A stretch of 42,476 bases of DNA from Bifidobacterium breve (GTDB taxonomy: Bacteria; Actinomycetota; Actinomycetes; Nanopelagicales; Nanopelagicaceae): contig CAMCCH010000002.1 in the NCBI GenBank assembly GCA_945873335.1, positions 1-42,476 of the forward strand, in the 5' to 3' direction. How positions within the stretch are numbered: the stretch's first letter is position 1; every line of letters starts with the position of its first letter. Positions 7,498 through 16,224 of this stretch are shown here, in pieces. Under the pieces are notes generated by a model. It did no database searches. It was not told where the DNA came from and saw only the letters and a program-made list of their open reading frames with translations. A program made the position numbers and the translations under genes.

Positions 7498-8409
7498 ATG
7501 ACAGAGCAAACAAGAGTTGATGAGTTTCTTACATCGCTTCTCGGTATCTGCGCTCCTCTTGATTCCTTTGAAATGTCACTTCTTGATGCTCACGGAGCGA
7601 CCCTTGCCTCCGATATTTATGCTGGTGAACGATTAGTAATGCGAGCAGGAAGTCGAATTAGATCTACTCAAATTGGACTAGCAGCATCTATTGGCCGCGA
7701 TCGCCTACCTACTCGTCCGCATCCACGAGTTGTTGTGCTCTCAGCTGGCCCAGATCTTGTTGAACCTGGAAAATCTTTAGTTGACGATGAAGAGTTTGAA
7801 ACTAATTCTTGGCTATTGACTACAGCAGTGCGTGAAGTTGGAGCTGTTGCATATCGCGTTCATTCAATTCCAGATGATGAAGAACAATTACGCAAAGTTA
7901 TTGAAGACCAGTTAGTGCGAGCAGATCTCATCATTGTCAGCGGAGAACGCCAGGATGATTCTTTCGATTTGATCACACGAACTCTCGCCCAACTTGGTGA
8001 AATCACAATCGTAGATATGGCTATCGAATCAAGTGGGCGCCACAATTTTGGTCAGATTGGTCCTGATAAAACTCCAGTTGTCACTCTGCCAGGAGATCCC
8101 ATTGCTGCATATGTTTCATTTGAATTATTTGTGCGCCCAATGATTCGCACCATGTTGGGTGCATCAACGATTCATCGTCCAAGCGTGAAAGCAAAACTTG
8201 AACGAGGAGTGAGTTCAGCCCCGGGGAAACGTTCATATCTTCGAGCTACATTGTCAGAAGATGGCAAATCAGTTCTGGTTCTTCCTGATCAAGAGGAACT
8301 CACAACTCTCTCTGATGCGAATTGTTTTATAGCCTTGAGTGAAAAGGATTCTGAATTAAAGGCTGGAACTGAAGTCAGTGTTGTTGTTCTTGAACGCCGC
8401 TACATTTAG
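7498..8409 (+). CDS. glp: Gephyrin/MoeA-like protein lacking domain II (Glp-like)
   Basis: About 303 residues against roughly 400 for MoeA. The N-terminal domain I helix (VDEFLTSLLGICAPLDSFE to GATLASDIYAG) runs straight into ERLVMRAGSRIRSTQIGLAA, the start of domain III. The roughly 100 residues of domain II, including the MoeA DNSAMDGYA motif, are gone. Within domain III the MoeA STGDEL motif reads SAGPDL and SGGVSVG reads SGERQDD, so molybdate/molybdopterin chemistry is unlikely. PGDPIAAYVSFELFVRP and a C-terminal domain IV remain. Order with 5-FCL, rimJ and a membrane protein matches the corynebacterial/mycobacterial Glp-GlpR locus, where Glp is an FtsZ-binding scaffold. The ATG at 7498 has AAGGTG 5 nt upstream; the same bases also form TAAGGT 6 nt upstream. 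Confidence 0.78.
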   Translation: MTEQTRVDEFLTSLLGICAPLDSFEMSLLDAHGATLASDIYAGERLVMRAGSRIRSTQIGLAASIGRDRLPTRPHPRVVVLSAGPDLVEPGKSLVDDEEFETNSWLLTTAVREVGAVAYRVHSIPDDEEQLRKVIEDQLVRADLIIVSGERQDDSFDLITRTLAQLGEITIVDMAIESSGRHNFGQIGPDKTPVVTLPGDPIAAYVSFELFVRPMIRTMLGASTIHRPSVKAKLERGVSSAPGKRSYLRATLSEDGKSVLVLPDQEELTTLSDANCFIALSEKDSELKAGTEVSVVVLERRYI

Positions 8410-8424
8410 TAGGTAGTGATACCA

Positions 8425-9009
8425 ATGTCTGCACCATGGCCAGTAGTTCTCAAAAGTACGGAGATAACACTTCGCCCCTTGCGTTTTAGAGATCGTAAAC
8501 AATGGCATTCTGTTCGAGCACAGAATCGGGAATGGCTTACTCCTTGGGAGGCGACAATTCCAGTTTTGCCAGAGAAATTCGGTGGTCCAGAATTATCTTC
8601 AGAGTTACCTTCTTTTTACGAGATGGTGCGCACCTACAATCGCGAAGGACGTCATGAGCGCTCTTTTTCATTCGCAATATTCCATGGAAAAACTCTTATA
8701 GGCCAGATTTCTTTAGGGGGCGTTATTTATGGAGCAATGCGCGCGGGCCATATTGGTTATTGGATTGATCGTCACTATGCCAATAAGGGTTACACAACTC
8801 AAGCAGTAAACATGCTCACAAACTATGCCTTCGTTGAATTAGCGCTACATCGAGTAGAAATTAATCTACGTCCAGAAAATATGGCATCTCGTCGAGTAGC
8901 CGAAAAAGCAGGGTATGTATTGGAAGGCGAACGTCCTCGCTACTTACATATCGATGGTGGATGGCGTGACCACATATCTTTTGTGAAGGAAAATCCTGCC
9001 CTGAAGTAG
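8425..9009 (+). CDS. rimJ: RimJ/RimL-type GNAT N-acetyltransferase
   Basis: 194 residues of the GNAT fold. The acetyl-CoA binding beta4-alpha3 region is GHIGYWIDRHYANKGYTTQA, followed by ALHRVEINLRPENMASRRVA and EKAGYVLEGERPRYLHIDG, the RimJ/RimL signature including the catalytic-region ENxxSxRVxEKxGF pattern. Family members acetylate N termini of ribosomal proteins or other amines; the target here is unknown. The ATG at 8425 follows AGGTAG 8 nt upstream; a GTG at 8416 would add three residues. It sits between glp and the glpR-like gene, as in mycobacteria (Rv0994-Rv0996 from memory). Confidence 0.85.
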   Translation: MSAPWPVVLKSTEITLRPLRFRDRKQWHSVRAQNREWLTPWEATIPVLPEKFGGPELSSELPSFYEMVRTYNREGRHERSFSFAIFHGKTLIGQISLGGVIYGAMRAGHIGYWIDRHYANKGYTTQAVNMLTNYAFVELALHRVEINLRPENMASRRVAEKAGYVLEGERPRYLHIDGGWRDHISFVKENPALK

Positions 9010-9057
9010 TGCTCAAATCCAAGGAATTGAGCGCGACCACTTGTATCTTTGTACATC

Positions 9058-9828
9058 ATGGCTTCAGGAATTATTTATATTGCGATCGCGGGGATGTGGG
9101 TTGCCTACTTCTTGCCGCGATGGCTCCACGATAGAAATGAATTCTCTGGAAAATCTGTTGAACGCTACAAAAGTGCATTAAGAGTTGTTGCAAATGCCTC
9201 GCCTGCTGGAAGTTCGGGTGAAGGTGTTATTCACACGGATTTAGATTATGAAGCAAAAGTTGCACAAAAGCTTTTGAGTAGAAGAATTATTTTTGCAATT
9301 CTGATATTTTCTCTAACATCAACAATTGTGGGTGGAATTATGAATTCAATGCCATTTCTTTATGTACTAGTTCCTGCAATGGGAATTCTTTTATACATTG
9401 CTCACGTGCGCAGGCAAACAATCGCTGATTCCTTGCATCGTCGTCGTGTTCAACAATTACATCGCCGATCTTCCGGAGTCTCATCAGCAAATCTTGCAGA
9501 TGTTGTTACGCCAAAAAATAATAATGAACATTGGATTCCACTCTCAGAACGGGAACTCACTGGAGTTGTTTTACTTCCTAAAGGAAGTGCTGAAAATAGA
9601 AATGTTTGGCAGCCAACACAGATTCCAACTCCAACCTATTTGAGTGCACCTAAGGCTGTTACATCTAAGCGAGTTCTGGATCTAACAACGCCTGGCGCAT
9701 GGACGGAAGAGCAAGAACGTCTTGCCAAAGAAGCACTCGCAGCCGCTGCCCCAAGTAGAGATGAAATATTTGACCAACAATTAGCCGAAGAGGCAGTTCA
9801 GCGTCTACGTGAAGCATCTAACGAGTAG
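9058..9828 (+). CDS. GlpR-like three-segment membrane protein
   Basis: 256 residues. One helix lies at the extreme N terminus (about 3-21), then a basic soluble stretch to about residue 77, two close helices (about 78-120, around IIFAILIFSLTSTIVGG and PFLYVLVPAMGILLYI), an arginine-rich segment (RRQTIADSLHRRRVQQLHRR) and a long Ala/Glu-rich cytoplasmic tail. Topology, length and position after glp and rimJ match the conserved actinobacterial protein called GlpR in Corynebacterium (Rv0996 in M. tuberculosis, from memory), a membrane receptor for the gephyrin-like scaffold. The ATG at 9058 has no clear Shine-Dalgarno; a TTG at 9049 is less likely. The assignment is by topology and synteny. Confidence 0.68.
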   Translation: MASGIIYIAIAGMWVAYFLPRWLHDRNEFSGKSVERYKSALRVVANASPAGSSGEGVIHTDLDYEAKVAQKLLSRRIIFAILIFSLTSTIVGGIMNSMPFLYVLVPAMGILLYIAHVRRQTIADSLHRRRVQQLHRRSSGVSSANLADVVTPKNNNEHWIPLSERELTGVVLLPKGSAENRNVWQPTQIPTPTYLSAPKAVTSKRVLDLTTPGAWTEEQERLAKEALAAAAPSRDEIFDQQLAEEAVQRLREASNE

Positions 9829-9835
9829 TTAGTTA

Positions 9836-11110
9836 CTAGATCCACGAAGGTAGCCACATTTTGTCACGCCATGTGTCATATGTAATTACTTCTCCAGTAA
9901 ACACGGGCAAGAAATAGATAAAGCAGATTAAGATTGAAAGCGTAAAGAGACCGATCACTATTTGTGCCGCCTTTTTATTACTGCTTCCCTTTAGGTATAA
10001 ATGTGCACAGTAAAGGATTGCAAGAATCAAAAATGGCTCAATAATGATTGCATAAAAAGTAAAGACGGTTCGTTTTTGTAGAAAGAACCAGGGTAAATAG
10101 CCAGCAGCTAAACCAATAATAATTAGATTGAGAACTGGTTCGTTCTTACGAAGTACGAGTGAACGAAACCAAAAACCAATGGCAACAGCGAGTGCAATTG
10201 TTCCGATCCACCATAGAAATGGTGTTCCTATAGCTAAAACTTCTTGTGCGCATTCTTTTTCCCCACAACCTTTAGGGGCTGCATAAAAGAAAGATGTTGG
10301 TCTTCCCATTACGAGCCAACTCCAAGGATTGGCTTGGTATGAATGTTTTTCGGTGAGCCCAGTATGAAACCCGAGCATCTCTGCGTGGTAGTGCCATAAA
10401 GATTTCAATGGATTAGTTGACCATTGCCTGTCCCAACCACGATTACTAACAAACCAACCAGTCCAACTTGATAGATAAACTGATATTGGAATAAGAACAT
10501 ATGTCATGACCTTGAGACCAATTGCGCGAAGCATTTCCTTTAGTGGGTAATCTCTAAAGATCCTGTAAGCAGATATAAGAATTATCAGAATGAGAAAATA
10601 GAGAGCACTCCATTTAGTTGCACATGCAAGCCCTATAGATATTCCTGCTAACCAATGTCGATTTCGATGCCAGAAATATACGGCGGCTAAAACAAAGAAG
10701 GTCAGAAATAGATCTAAGAGTGCAGTTCGTGAATGCACTAAATGCATTCCATCCATCGCCATGAGGGCTGCTGCAAGTGCTGTAATAAGTGGTGAATAGA
10801 AGAGAGTGTGAACCATACGAGCAAATAAAAGAATTAGTAATGTGCCAAAAACTGCAGTGGCAAATCTCCAACCAAACTCATTATCGCCAAAAATCTGTAT
10901 TCCAATTGCAATGAACCATTTCCCAACTGGGGGATGAACAACAAACTCAGCTTTACTGCCAGCAATTTCTACGCCATGTGCCAAAAAATCACGCGCACCA
11001 TCGACGTAATAAACCTCATCAAAAACAAATCCTTTTGGGCGGCCAAGATTTACGAGTCGCAGAATAAGAGAAAGAAGGGCAATCCCAAGCGGAGCAATCG
11101 CGGCAACCAT
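9836..11110 (-). CDS. pmt: Protein O-mannosyltransferase (PMT, GT39)
   Basis: A 424-residue multi-helix glycosyltransferase that transfers mannose from polyprenyl-phosphate-mannose to Ser/Thr of exported proteins. The essential acidic motif of the first loop is present in KGFVFDEVYYVDGARDFL, followed by HPPVGKW and later MAMDGMHLVHSRTALLDLF. The end, MWLPSWI, matches the conserved PMT C terminus, so the protein is complete although shorter than the roughly 520-residue mycobacterial enzyme. Its acceptors would be lipoproteins and secreted proteins; the Ser/Thr/Pro linker of the CopC-like protein is the kind of target it could use. ATG at 11110 with TACGCT 6 nt upstream. Adjacent to rsmI, as in other actinobacteria. 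Confidence 0.9.
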   Translation of the reverse strand: MVAAIAPLGIALLSLILRLVNLGRPKGFVFDEVYYVDGARDFLAHGVEIAGSKAEFVVHPPVGKWFIAIGIQIFGDNEFGWRFATAVFGTLLILLFARMVHTLFYSPLITALAAALMAMDGMHLVHSRTALLDLFLTFFVLAAVYFWHRNRHWLAGISIGLACATKWSALYFLILIILISAYRIFRDYPLKEMLRAIGLKVMTYVLIPISVYLSSWTGWFVSNRGWDRQWSTNPLKSLWHYHAEMLGFHTGLTEKHSYQANPWSWLVMGRPTSFFYAAPKGCGEKECAQEVLAIGTPFLWWIGTIALAVAIGFWFRSLVLRKNEPVLNLIIIGLAAGYLPWFFLQKRTVFTFYAIIIEPFLILAILYCAHLYLKGSSNKKAAQIVIGLFTLSILICFIYFLPVFTGEVITYDTWRDKMWLPSWI

Positions 11111-11116
11111 GGCGTT

Positions 11117-11122
11117 AGCGTA
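11117..11122 (-). promoter_or_regulatory. -10 element of pmt (leaderless)
   Basis: Minus-strand TACGCT (TAnnnT) with a 6-nt gap to the ATG at 11110. There is no Shine-Dalgarno. The GC-rich middle makes it the weakest of the set. Confidence 0.35.
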
Positions 11123-11157
11123 TGCGCACCAGCGATAAATCCTGAGAGGATTCGCCT

Positions 11158-12000
11158 ATGACTTTGATTCTGGCAGCAACCCCCTTAGGAAATCCCGGGG
11201 ATGCAAGCACGCGTTTGCGCGAGGCTATTGAATCAGCAGAGATCATTGCAGCCGAAGATTCGCGTCGCTTTCATCGCTTGTGCGCAGATATCGGAGTCAC
11301 TTTTACGGGACGCGTCATCTCTTTTTTTGAAGGCAATGAAGATGCACGAAGTGCCGAGATTCTAGAAGCCTTAGCAAATGGAAAAAATGTATTGATTGTC
11401 TCTGATGCAGGAATGCCAACAATTAGCGATCCAGGTTTTCGTGTCATGCGTGATGCGATTTCAAAAAACTTTGAAGTAAGTGTTATTCCAGGTCCCAGTG
11501 CAGTAACAATGGCAATTGCGCTTTCGGGACTACCTACGGATCGTTTTACCTTCGAAGGCTTTCTACCGCGAAGTTCTGGCGCACGAAGCGCACATCTGGA
11601 AAAGTTGCGATTTGAAGAACGCACAATGGTTTTCTTTGAAGCACCTCACCGACTTGTTGACTCACTCAAAGATGCGCAATCAGTATTTGGAAGTGAAAGA
11701 GATGGCGCTATATGTCGCGAAATGACAAAGCGATATGAGGAGATAAAAAGAGGGAATCTTTCAGAGCTCAATGCCTGGGCTAGTGAACGCGAAATTCTTG
11801 GCGAAATCACATTAGTAATTGCAGGCGCACAACTTGGGGCGCAAGAATCAACAACAGATGCGATGGTAGCCAGAGTTCGCGATTTTGAAGGCGCGGGAAT
11901 GGATAGAAAGTCTGCAATTGCTGCAGTAGCCGAAGAATTCTCCATTGCCAAGAGAATCGTTTATGCCGCAGTGGTCGATGCGAATAAGATGAGCACGTGA
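11158..12000 (+). CDS. rsmI: 16S rRNA 2'-O-ribose methyltransferase (C1402)
   Basis: 280 residues, tetrapyrrole-methylase fold. RsmI methylates the 2'-OH of C1402 in the 16S decoding centre. Visible landmarks are the N-terminal LILAATPLGNPGDAS loop, AAEDSRRFHRLC, the SAM-site SDAGMPTISDPGFRVM, and VIPGPSAVTMAIALSGLPTD. Length is normal. GAGAGGA 8 nt upstream supports the ATG at 11158. Its stop overlaps the metG GTG by 4 nt (GTGA), so the two are probably translated together. Confidence 0.94.
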   Translation: MTLILAATPLGNPGDASTRLREAIESAEIIAAEDSRRFHRLCADIGVTFTGRVISFFEGNEDARSAEILEALANGKNVLIVSDAGMPTISDPGFRVMRDAISKNFEVSVIPGPSAVTMAIALSGLPTDRFTFEGFLPRSSGARSAHLEKLRFEERTMVFFEAPHRLVDSLKDAQSVFGSERDGAICREMTKRYEEIKRGNLSELNAWASEREILGEITLVIAGAQLGAQESTTDAMVARVRDFEGAGMDRKSAIAAVAEEFSIAKRIVYAAVVDANKMST

Positions 12001-13571
12001 GCACAGATAAGAAGGCCTACTATCTAACGACGCCTATTTATTACGTCAATGATGCTCCCCATATTGGACATGCCTATACAACTGTTGCAGGCGATGTACT
12101 TACCCGCTGGCATCGCCAAAAAGGTGAGAGCGTTTGGTTTCTAACTGGCACCGACGAACATGGTCAAAAAGTTATGCGCACAGCAGATGCCAATGGGGTT
12201 GCTCCGCAAGATTGGGTTGACCGCCTAGTAGCCGATGCTTGGAAACCAAATTGGGAAGCACTCAATATTGCAAACGATGACTTCATTCGCACCACTGAGG
12301 TTCGTCACACAGAGCGTGTACAGAAGTTTTTACAATCACTCAAAGATTCTGGGCATATTTATTCTGGCAAATATGAAGGTCCATATTGCGTTGGCTGTGA
12401 AGAGTTCAAATTGCCGGGTGATCTCATTGATTCCAATGGCGAGAAGCTGTGCCCTATTCATAGCAAGCCAATCGAACTCGTCAATGAAGAGAATTGGTTT
12501 TTCAAATTATCTGATTTTACTCAACCACTTTTAGATCATTACAAGAAGAATCCCGAAGCCTGCCAACCAGAGAGCGCTCGCAATGAGGTTGTCTCTTTCC
12601 TCGAAGGTGGAGTATCCGATTTATCAATATCTCGATCAACATTTGATTGGGGAATTCCTGTTCCCTGGGATAAGAAACAAGTTGTCTATGTTTGGTTTGA
12701 TGCTTTGCTCAACTACGCAACTGCGGTTGGCCTCACTGATGCTCCAGATTCTGAGGGTGGAAAGAAGTTTGCAGCAACATGGCCTGCTGATGTTCACCTT
12801 GTCGGAAAAGATATTTTGCGCTTTCACGCAGTTATCTGGCCAGCAATGTTGATGGCTGCAGGAATTGATATTCCTAAGAAAGTCTTTGCGCATGGTTGGT
12901 TACTCGTTGCAGGTGAAAAGATGAGTAAGAGCAAGCTCACAGGTATTGCGCCAAGTGATATCACTAGCCACTTTGGCGTAGATGCATTCCGTTATTACTT
13001 CTTGCGCGCAATTCCTTTTGGTAGCGATGGCTCTTTTTCTTGGGAAGATATGAGTGCGCGATATACATCTGAACTTGCTAATGATTTTGGAAATCTTGCC
13101 TCTCGCCTAGCTGCAATGATTGAAAAATACTGCGATGGCATACTGCCAGCAGTAAGTAGCGATGAATTACTTGGCACCGCTCTTGCTGCAACAGTTGAAA
13201 AAGCTGATGCTGCTATGTGTGCACTTGATTTCCAAGGTGGCATCAATGCAATTATGGATTTTTGCAAGAGAGTCAACGGCTATGTAACTGAGAAAGAGCC
13301 TTGGATTTTGGCAAAGGATCCTGCAAATAAAAAGGAACTCGAAGAAGTTTTGTACAACACTGCAGAATCACTTCGTGCATTGGCTGTCTTGCTACATCCA
13401 GTGATGCCAGCAACATGTGAAATACTGTGGGAGAGCCTCGGAGCGCAAGAAAAACTTGGTGCAATAGCGAAGCAGAAGATTTCAGATGTCGATACATGGG
13501 GTCAGCTACCAGCGGGTGCACGTGTAACAAAGAGCCCAGTTCTCTTTCCACGTTTAGAAACGAACGCCTAA
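11997..13571 (+). CDS. metG: Methionyl-tRNA synthetase
   Basis: 524 residues, class I synthetase charging tRNA-Met. The HIGH box appears in YYVNDAPHIGHAYT near residue 20, and the KMSKS loop in GEKMSKSKLTG around residue 310. A zinc-knuckle insert is present (CVGCEEF and LCPIHSKP). It lacks the C-terminal EMAP dimerisation domain, as do many short bacterial MetRS. GTG start at 11997 overlapping the rsmI stop. It is followed 5 nt later by tatD, the common actinobacterial order. Confidence 0.96.
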   Translation: MSTDKKAYYLTTPIYYVNDAPHIGHAYTTVAGDVLTRWHRQKGESVWFLTGTDEHGQKVMRTADANGVAPQDWVDRLVADAWKPNWEALNIANDDFIRTTEVRHTERVQKFLQSLKDSGHIYSGKYEGPYCVGCEEFKLPGDLIDSNGEKLCPIHSKPIELVNEENWFFKLSDFTQPLLDHYKKNPEACQPESARNEVVSFLEGGVSDLSISRSTFDWGIPVPWDKKQVVYVWFDALLNYATAVGLTDAPDSEGGKKFAATWPADVHLVGKDILRFHAVIWPAMLMAAGIDIPKKVFAHGWLLVAGEKMSKSKLTGIAPSDITSHFGVDAFRYYFLRAIPFGSDGSFSWEDMSARYTSELANDFGNLASRLAAMIEKYCDGILPAVSSDELLGTALAATVEKADAAMCALDFQGGINAIMDFCKRVNGYVTEKEPWILAKDPANKKELEEVLYNTAESLRALAVLLHPVMPATCEILWESLGAQEKLGAIAKQKISDVDTWGQLPAGARVTKSPVLFPRLETNA

Positions 13572-13576
13572 GAATT

Positions 13577-14443
13577 ATGGCTGATCGCCACAATCGAGAT
13601 ATAAATCGCCCTCGAGCACCACTTCCCGAACCACTACCAGCTACAACCATTGATGCACATGCGCATTTAGAAATTGTTACTAATGCCGCTGCTGATTCAG
13701 TAGAAGTTGGTGAAGTAATTGAAGAGGCACGCAGCGTTGGCGTTGATCGAATTGTCCAAGTTGGTTACTCGGCAGAGCAATCACAGTGGTGCGTCGATGC
13801 TGCGACTCAATGGGATACCGCAGTACTTGCAGCTGTTGCACTTCATCCTAATGAGGCACCTGTTGTAAAAGATTTAGCAGCCGATTTGAAAATTATTGAA
13901 ACACTCGCCCAGCACCCACGGGTTCGCGCTATCGGTGAGACAGGTTTAGATTATTTTCGAACACCTCCAGAATTGCGCGGTGTGCAACAGGATTCTTTCA
14001 AGTGGCATATTGAATTAGCTAAGAAAACAGGCAAAGCGCTAGTCATTCATGATCGTGATTCACACGAAGATGTTCTCTCTATTCTTCTAGAGGTTGGCGC
14101 TCCAGAGAAAACTATTTTTCATTGTTTTTCTGGCGATGAAGTAATGGCAAAATCCTGCATAGAGCGCGGCTATATTCTCTCTTTTGCCGGCACACTGACA
14201 TTCAAGAATGCACCTGCACTTCGCGAAGCAGTAAAGCTTGTGCCGATTGAGCAGTTATTAGTTGAGACAGATTCTCCTTTTCTCTCACCCATGCCTCATC
14301 GCGGTGCACTCAACACCCCGGCAAATATTGCAACAATTGTGCGAGCAATGGCGGCTGAGCGCAATCAAGATCTTGGTGATTTAGCCAACGCACTCGGTGA
14401 GAATGGCGAACGAATATTTGGTTCATTTGCGAGAAGTTCATGA
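13577..14443 (+). CDS. tatD: TatD-family metal-dependent DNase
   Basis: 288 residues, TIM-barrel hydrolase. Metal ligands are visible in order: DAHAHLE, the Glu of GETGLDYFRTP, VIHDRDSHEDV, IFHCFSGDE and VETDSPFLSPMPHRG. TatD proteins have 3'-5' exonuclease/deoxyribonuclease activity and may also act in D-aminoacyl-tRNA hydrolysis. The ATG at 13577 follows the metG stop closely and puts the first ligand at about residue 26. It ends in a 4-nt ATGA overlap with rsmA. In many actinobacteria an rpf gene lies between tatD and rsmA; there is none here. Confidence 0.93.
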   Translation: MADRHNRDINRPRAPLPEPLPATTIDAHAHLEIVTNAAADSVEVGEVIEEARSVGVDRIVQVGYSAEQSQWCVDAATQWDTAVLAAVALHPNEAPVVKDLAADLKIIETLAQHPRVRAIGETGLDYFRTPPELRGVQQDSFKWHIELAKKTGKALVIHDRDSHEDVLSILLEVGAPEKTIFHCFSGDEVMAKSCIERGYILSFAGTLTFKNAPALREAVKLVPIEQLLVETDSPFLSPMPHRGALNTPANIATIVRAMAAERNQDLGDLANALGENGERIFGSFARSS

Positions 14444-15291
14444 CGCTACTTGGGGCGGCGCAGATACGTGAATTAGCAGAGGCAATCGGTCTCAAACCGG
14501 CAAAAGCACTTGGACAAAATTTTGTTATTGATTCCAATGTATGTAAAAAAATTGTTCGCATCGCAGGAGTGACAAGTACTGATATCGCACTTGAAATCGG
14601 CCCGGGCCTTGGCTCCCTAACGCTTGCTCTACTAGAAGAAGCGGCCGCTGTTATTGCAGTTGAAATTGATCCTCGCTTGGCTCAGCAATTGCCTTTGACT
14701 GCTGCAATTCATAGCGAGCGAGCAGATCAACTCACCGTCATCAATCAAGATGCACTTGGCATCTCAACTCTTATCTCTGATCCAACTGTTCTTGTTGCAA
14801 ACTTGCCATATAACGTCTCTGTTCCCGTCTTGCTACATCTTCTAGAAAAAGTTCCCACACTTCGCTCAGGTGTTGTCATGGTGCAAGCAGAGGTTGCAGA
14901 TCGACTTGCGGCATCTCCCGGAAGTAAAGATTATGGAATTCCAAGTGTGAAATCTGCATGGTGGGCGCAAGTAAAAGGGGCGGGATCTGTCTCGCGCTCA
15001 ATTTTTTGGCCAGCGCCAAATGTGGATTCAAAACTAGTTTCCTTCACACGACGAGCAACACCGGGTGATGAAGCGATGCGAAAGAAAGTTTTTACAATTA
15101 TTGATGCGGCATTTGCCCAGCGTCGCAAAATGCTTCGATCAGCGCTCTCTTCCCTTTATGGCTCTTCGGCTTTGGCAGAGGAAATACTTACACAAGCGGG
15201 AATCGACCCAACACTTCGTGGTGAAGCACTTGAGATTTCAGGATTTTGCGCAATTGCTCTTGCATCCCCCGACAACAAAAGCACAAAGTAA
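14440..15291 (+). CDS. rsmA: 16S rRNA dimethyladenosine transferase
   Basis: 283 residues. KsgA/RsmA dimethylates two adjacent adenosines (A1518 and A1519) near the 16S 3' end during small-subunit maturation. Signatures: KALGQNFVIDSNVCKKIV at the N terminus, SAM motif I in ALEIGPGLGSLTLALLE, and the catalytic NLPYNVSVPVL. The C-terminal helical domain contains FAQRRKMLRSALSSLYG. Start overlaps the tatD stop. Its TAA is directly followed by the ispE -10 hexamer. Confidence 0.95.
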   Translation: MTLLGAAQIRELAEAIGLKPAKALGQNFVIDSNVCKKIVRIAGVTSTDIALEIGPGLGSLTLALLEEAAAVIAVEIDPRLAQQLPLTAAIHSERADQLTVINQDALGISTLISDPTVLVANLPYNVSVPVLLHLLEKVPTLRSGVVMVQAEVADRLAASPGSKDYGIPSVKSAWWAQVKGAGSVSRSIFWPAPNVDSKLVSFTRRATPGDEAMRKKVFTIIDAAFAQRRKMLRSALSSLYGSSALAEEILTQAGIDPTLRGEALEISGFCAIALASPDNKSTK

Positions 15292-15297
15292 TAGAGT
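15292..15297 (+). promoter_or_regulatory. -10 element of ispE (leaderless)
   Basis: TAGAGT begins on the base after the rsmA stop codon and leaves exactly 6 nt (CTCCTT) before the ispE ATG. There is no Shine-Dalgarno in that gap, so ispE is probably also transcribed as a leaderless mRNA. Confidence 0.5.
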
Positions 15298-15303
15298 CTC
15301 CTT

Positions 15304-16224
15304 ATGCCAGTTAGATCCGTAACAGTTCGCGTGCCAGCGAAAGTGAATTTGCAACTCTCGGTTGGCCCCCGCGAATCTGATGGCTTTCACAATCTTGTGA
15401 GTGTCTTTCAAGCAATTTCAATTTTTGATGAAATAACTCTTACTCTTGCAGAGCCAGGGCATGGATTAGTTATATCTATGAGCGGTGATCACACGCATGG
15501 AGTTCCAGTTGATGCCAATAATTTGGCTGCGCAAGCTGCACTTCTGATGGGTAAAGAATTTGATTTAGATATTGATGCAAAATTAGAAATCAAGAAATCT
15601 ATTCCAGTCGCAGGTGGAATGGCAGGTGGAAGTGCAGATGCGGCTGCAACAATCGTTGCAATAGATGCTCTCTATTCATTAGGAATGTCTCGCGAGGAGA
15701 TGGCAGAGACAGCGGCCAAACTCGGTAGTGATGTTCCATTTATGCTCAGTGGTGGAACAGCTATTGGGCGCGGACATGGAGACCAACTTACTTCAGCACT
15801 TTCTAGAGGCACGTATCACTGGGTATTGGCGCTAAGCACTGTAGGACTTTCAACCCCTGCTGTGTATGGCGAATGCGATCGCCTACGCGCAGGATTACAG
15901 ATTGCAGCACCTCAAACAAATGAGGCGCTCATGCAAGCGCTACTAGCATCGGATTCAAAAGCAGTAGGTGCGTCGCTAGTCAATGATTTACAAGCAGCAG
16001 CATGTTCACTTCGCCCCGCACTTCGATTAGTTCTCGATGTTGGCGAAGAGTATGGAGCACTCGGTGCAATAGTTTCTGGCTCCGGCCCAACAGTTGCATT
16101 CTTAGTAGATAACGAAGAACAAGGATTAGATCTTGCAGTCGCACTAACAGCGAGTGGAGTAGTTGGAAGTGTTGCGCGGGCATATGGACCAGTTCACGGC
16201 GCAAAAGTGCTCGAAAATCGCTAG
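15304..16224 (+). CDS. ispE: 4-diphosphocytidyl-2-C-methyl-D-erythritol kinase
   Basis: 306 residues, GHMP kinase of the MEP isoprenoid pathway, phosphorylating the 2-hydroxyl of CDP-ME. The N-terminal VRVPAKVNLQLSVG holds the catalytic Lys/Asn strand. The ATP loop is IPVAGGMAGGSADAAATI, and LGSDVPFMLSGGTAIGRG and IVSGSGPTVAFLV are the other GHMP motifs. The product feeds prenyl carriers such as those made by UppS at the right end of the window. It is convergent with the MarR gene, the two stops overlapping by 4 nt. Confidence 0.95.
   Translation: MPVRSVTVRVPAKVNLQLSVGPRESDGFHNLVSVFQAISIFDEITLTLAEPGHGLVISMSGDHTHGVPVDANNLAAQAALLMGKEFDLDIDAKLEIKKSIPVAGGMAGGSADAAATIVAIDALYSLGMSREEMAETAAKLGSDVPFMLSGGTAIGRGHGDQLTSALSRGTYHWVLALSTVGLSTPAVYGECDRLRAGLQIAAPQTNEALMQALLASDSKAVGASLVNDLQAAACSLRPALRLVLDVGEEYGALGAIVSGSGPTVAFLVDNEEQGLDLAVALTASGVVGSVARAYGPVHGAKVLENR

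Noticed and set aside
7498..8409. Annotation as molybdopterin molybdenumtransferase MoeA
   Set aside because: Domain II and the cofactor motifs are missing and no other cofactor gene is nearby; the locus matches Glp-GlpR instead.
9836..11110. Possible truncation of Pmt because it is about 100 residues shorter than mycobacterial homologs
   Set aside because: Both the N-terminal acidic motif and the conserved C-terminal MWLPSWI are present, so the protein is complete.
13427..13576. Long upstream start for TatD
   Set aside because: Those codons lie inside metG in another frame; the ATG at 13577 gives the normal TatD length.
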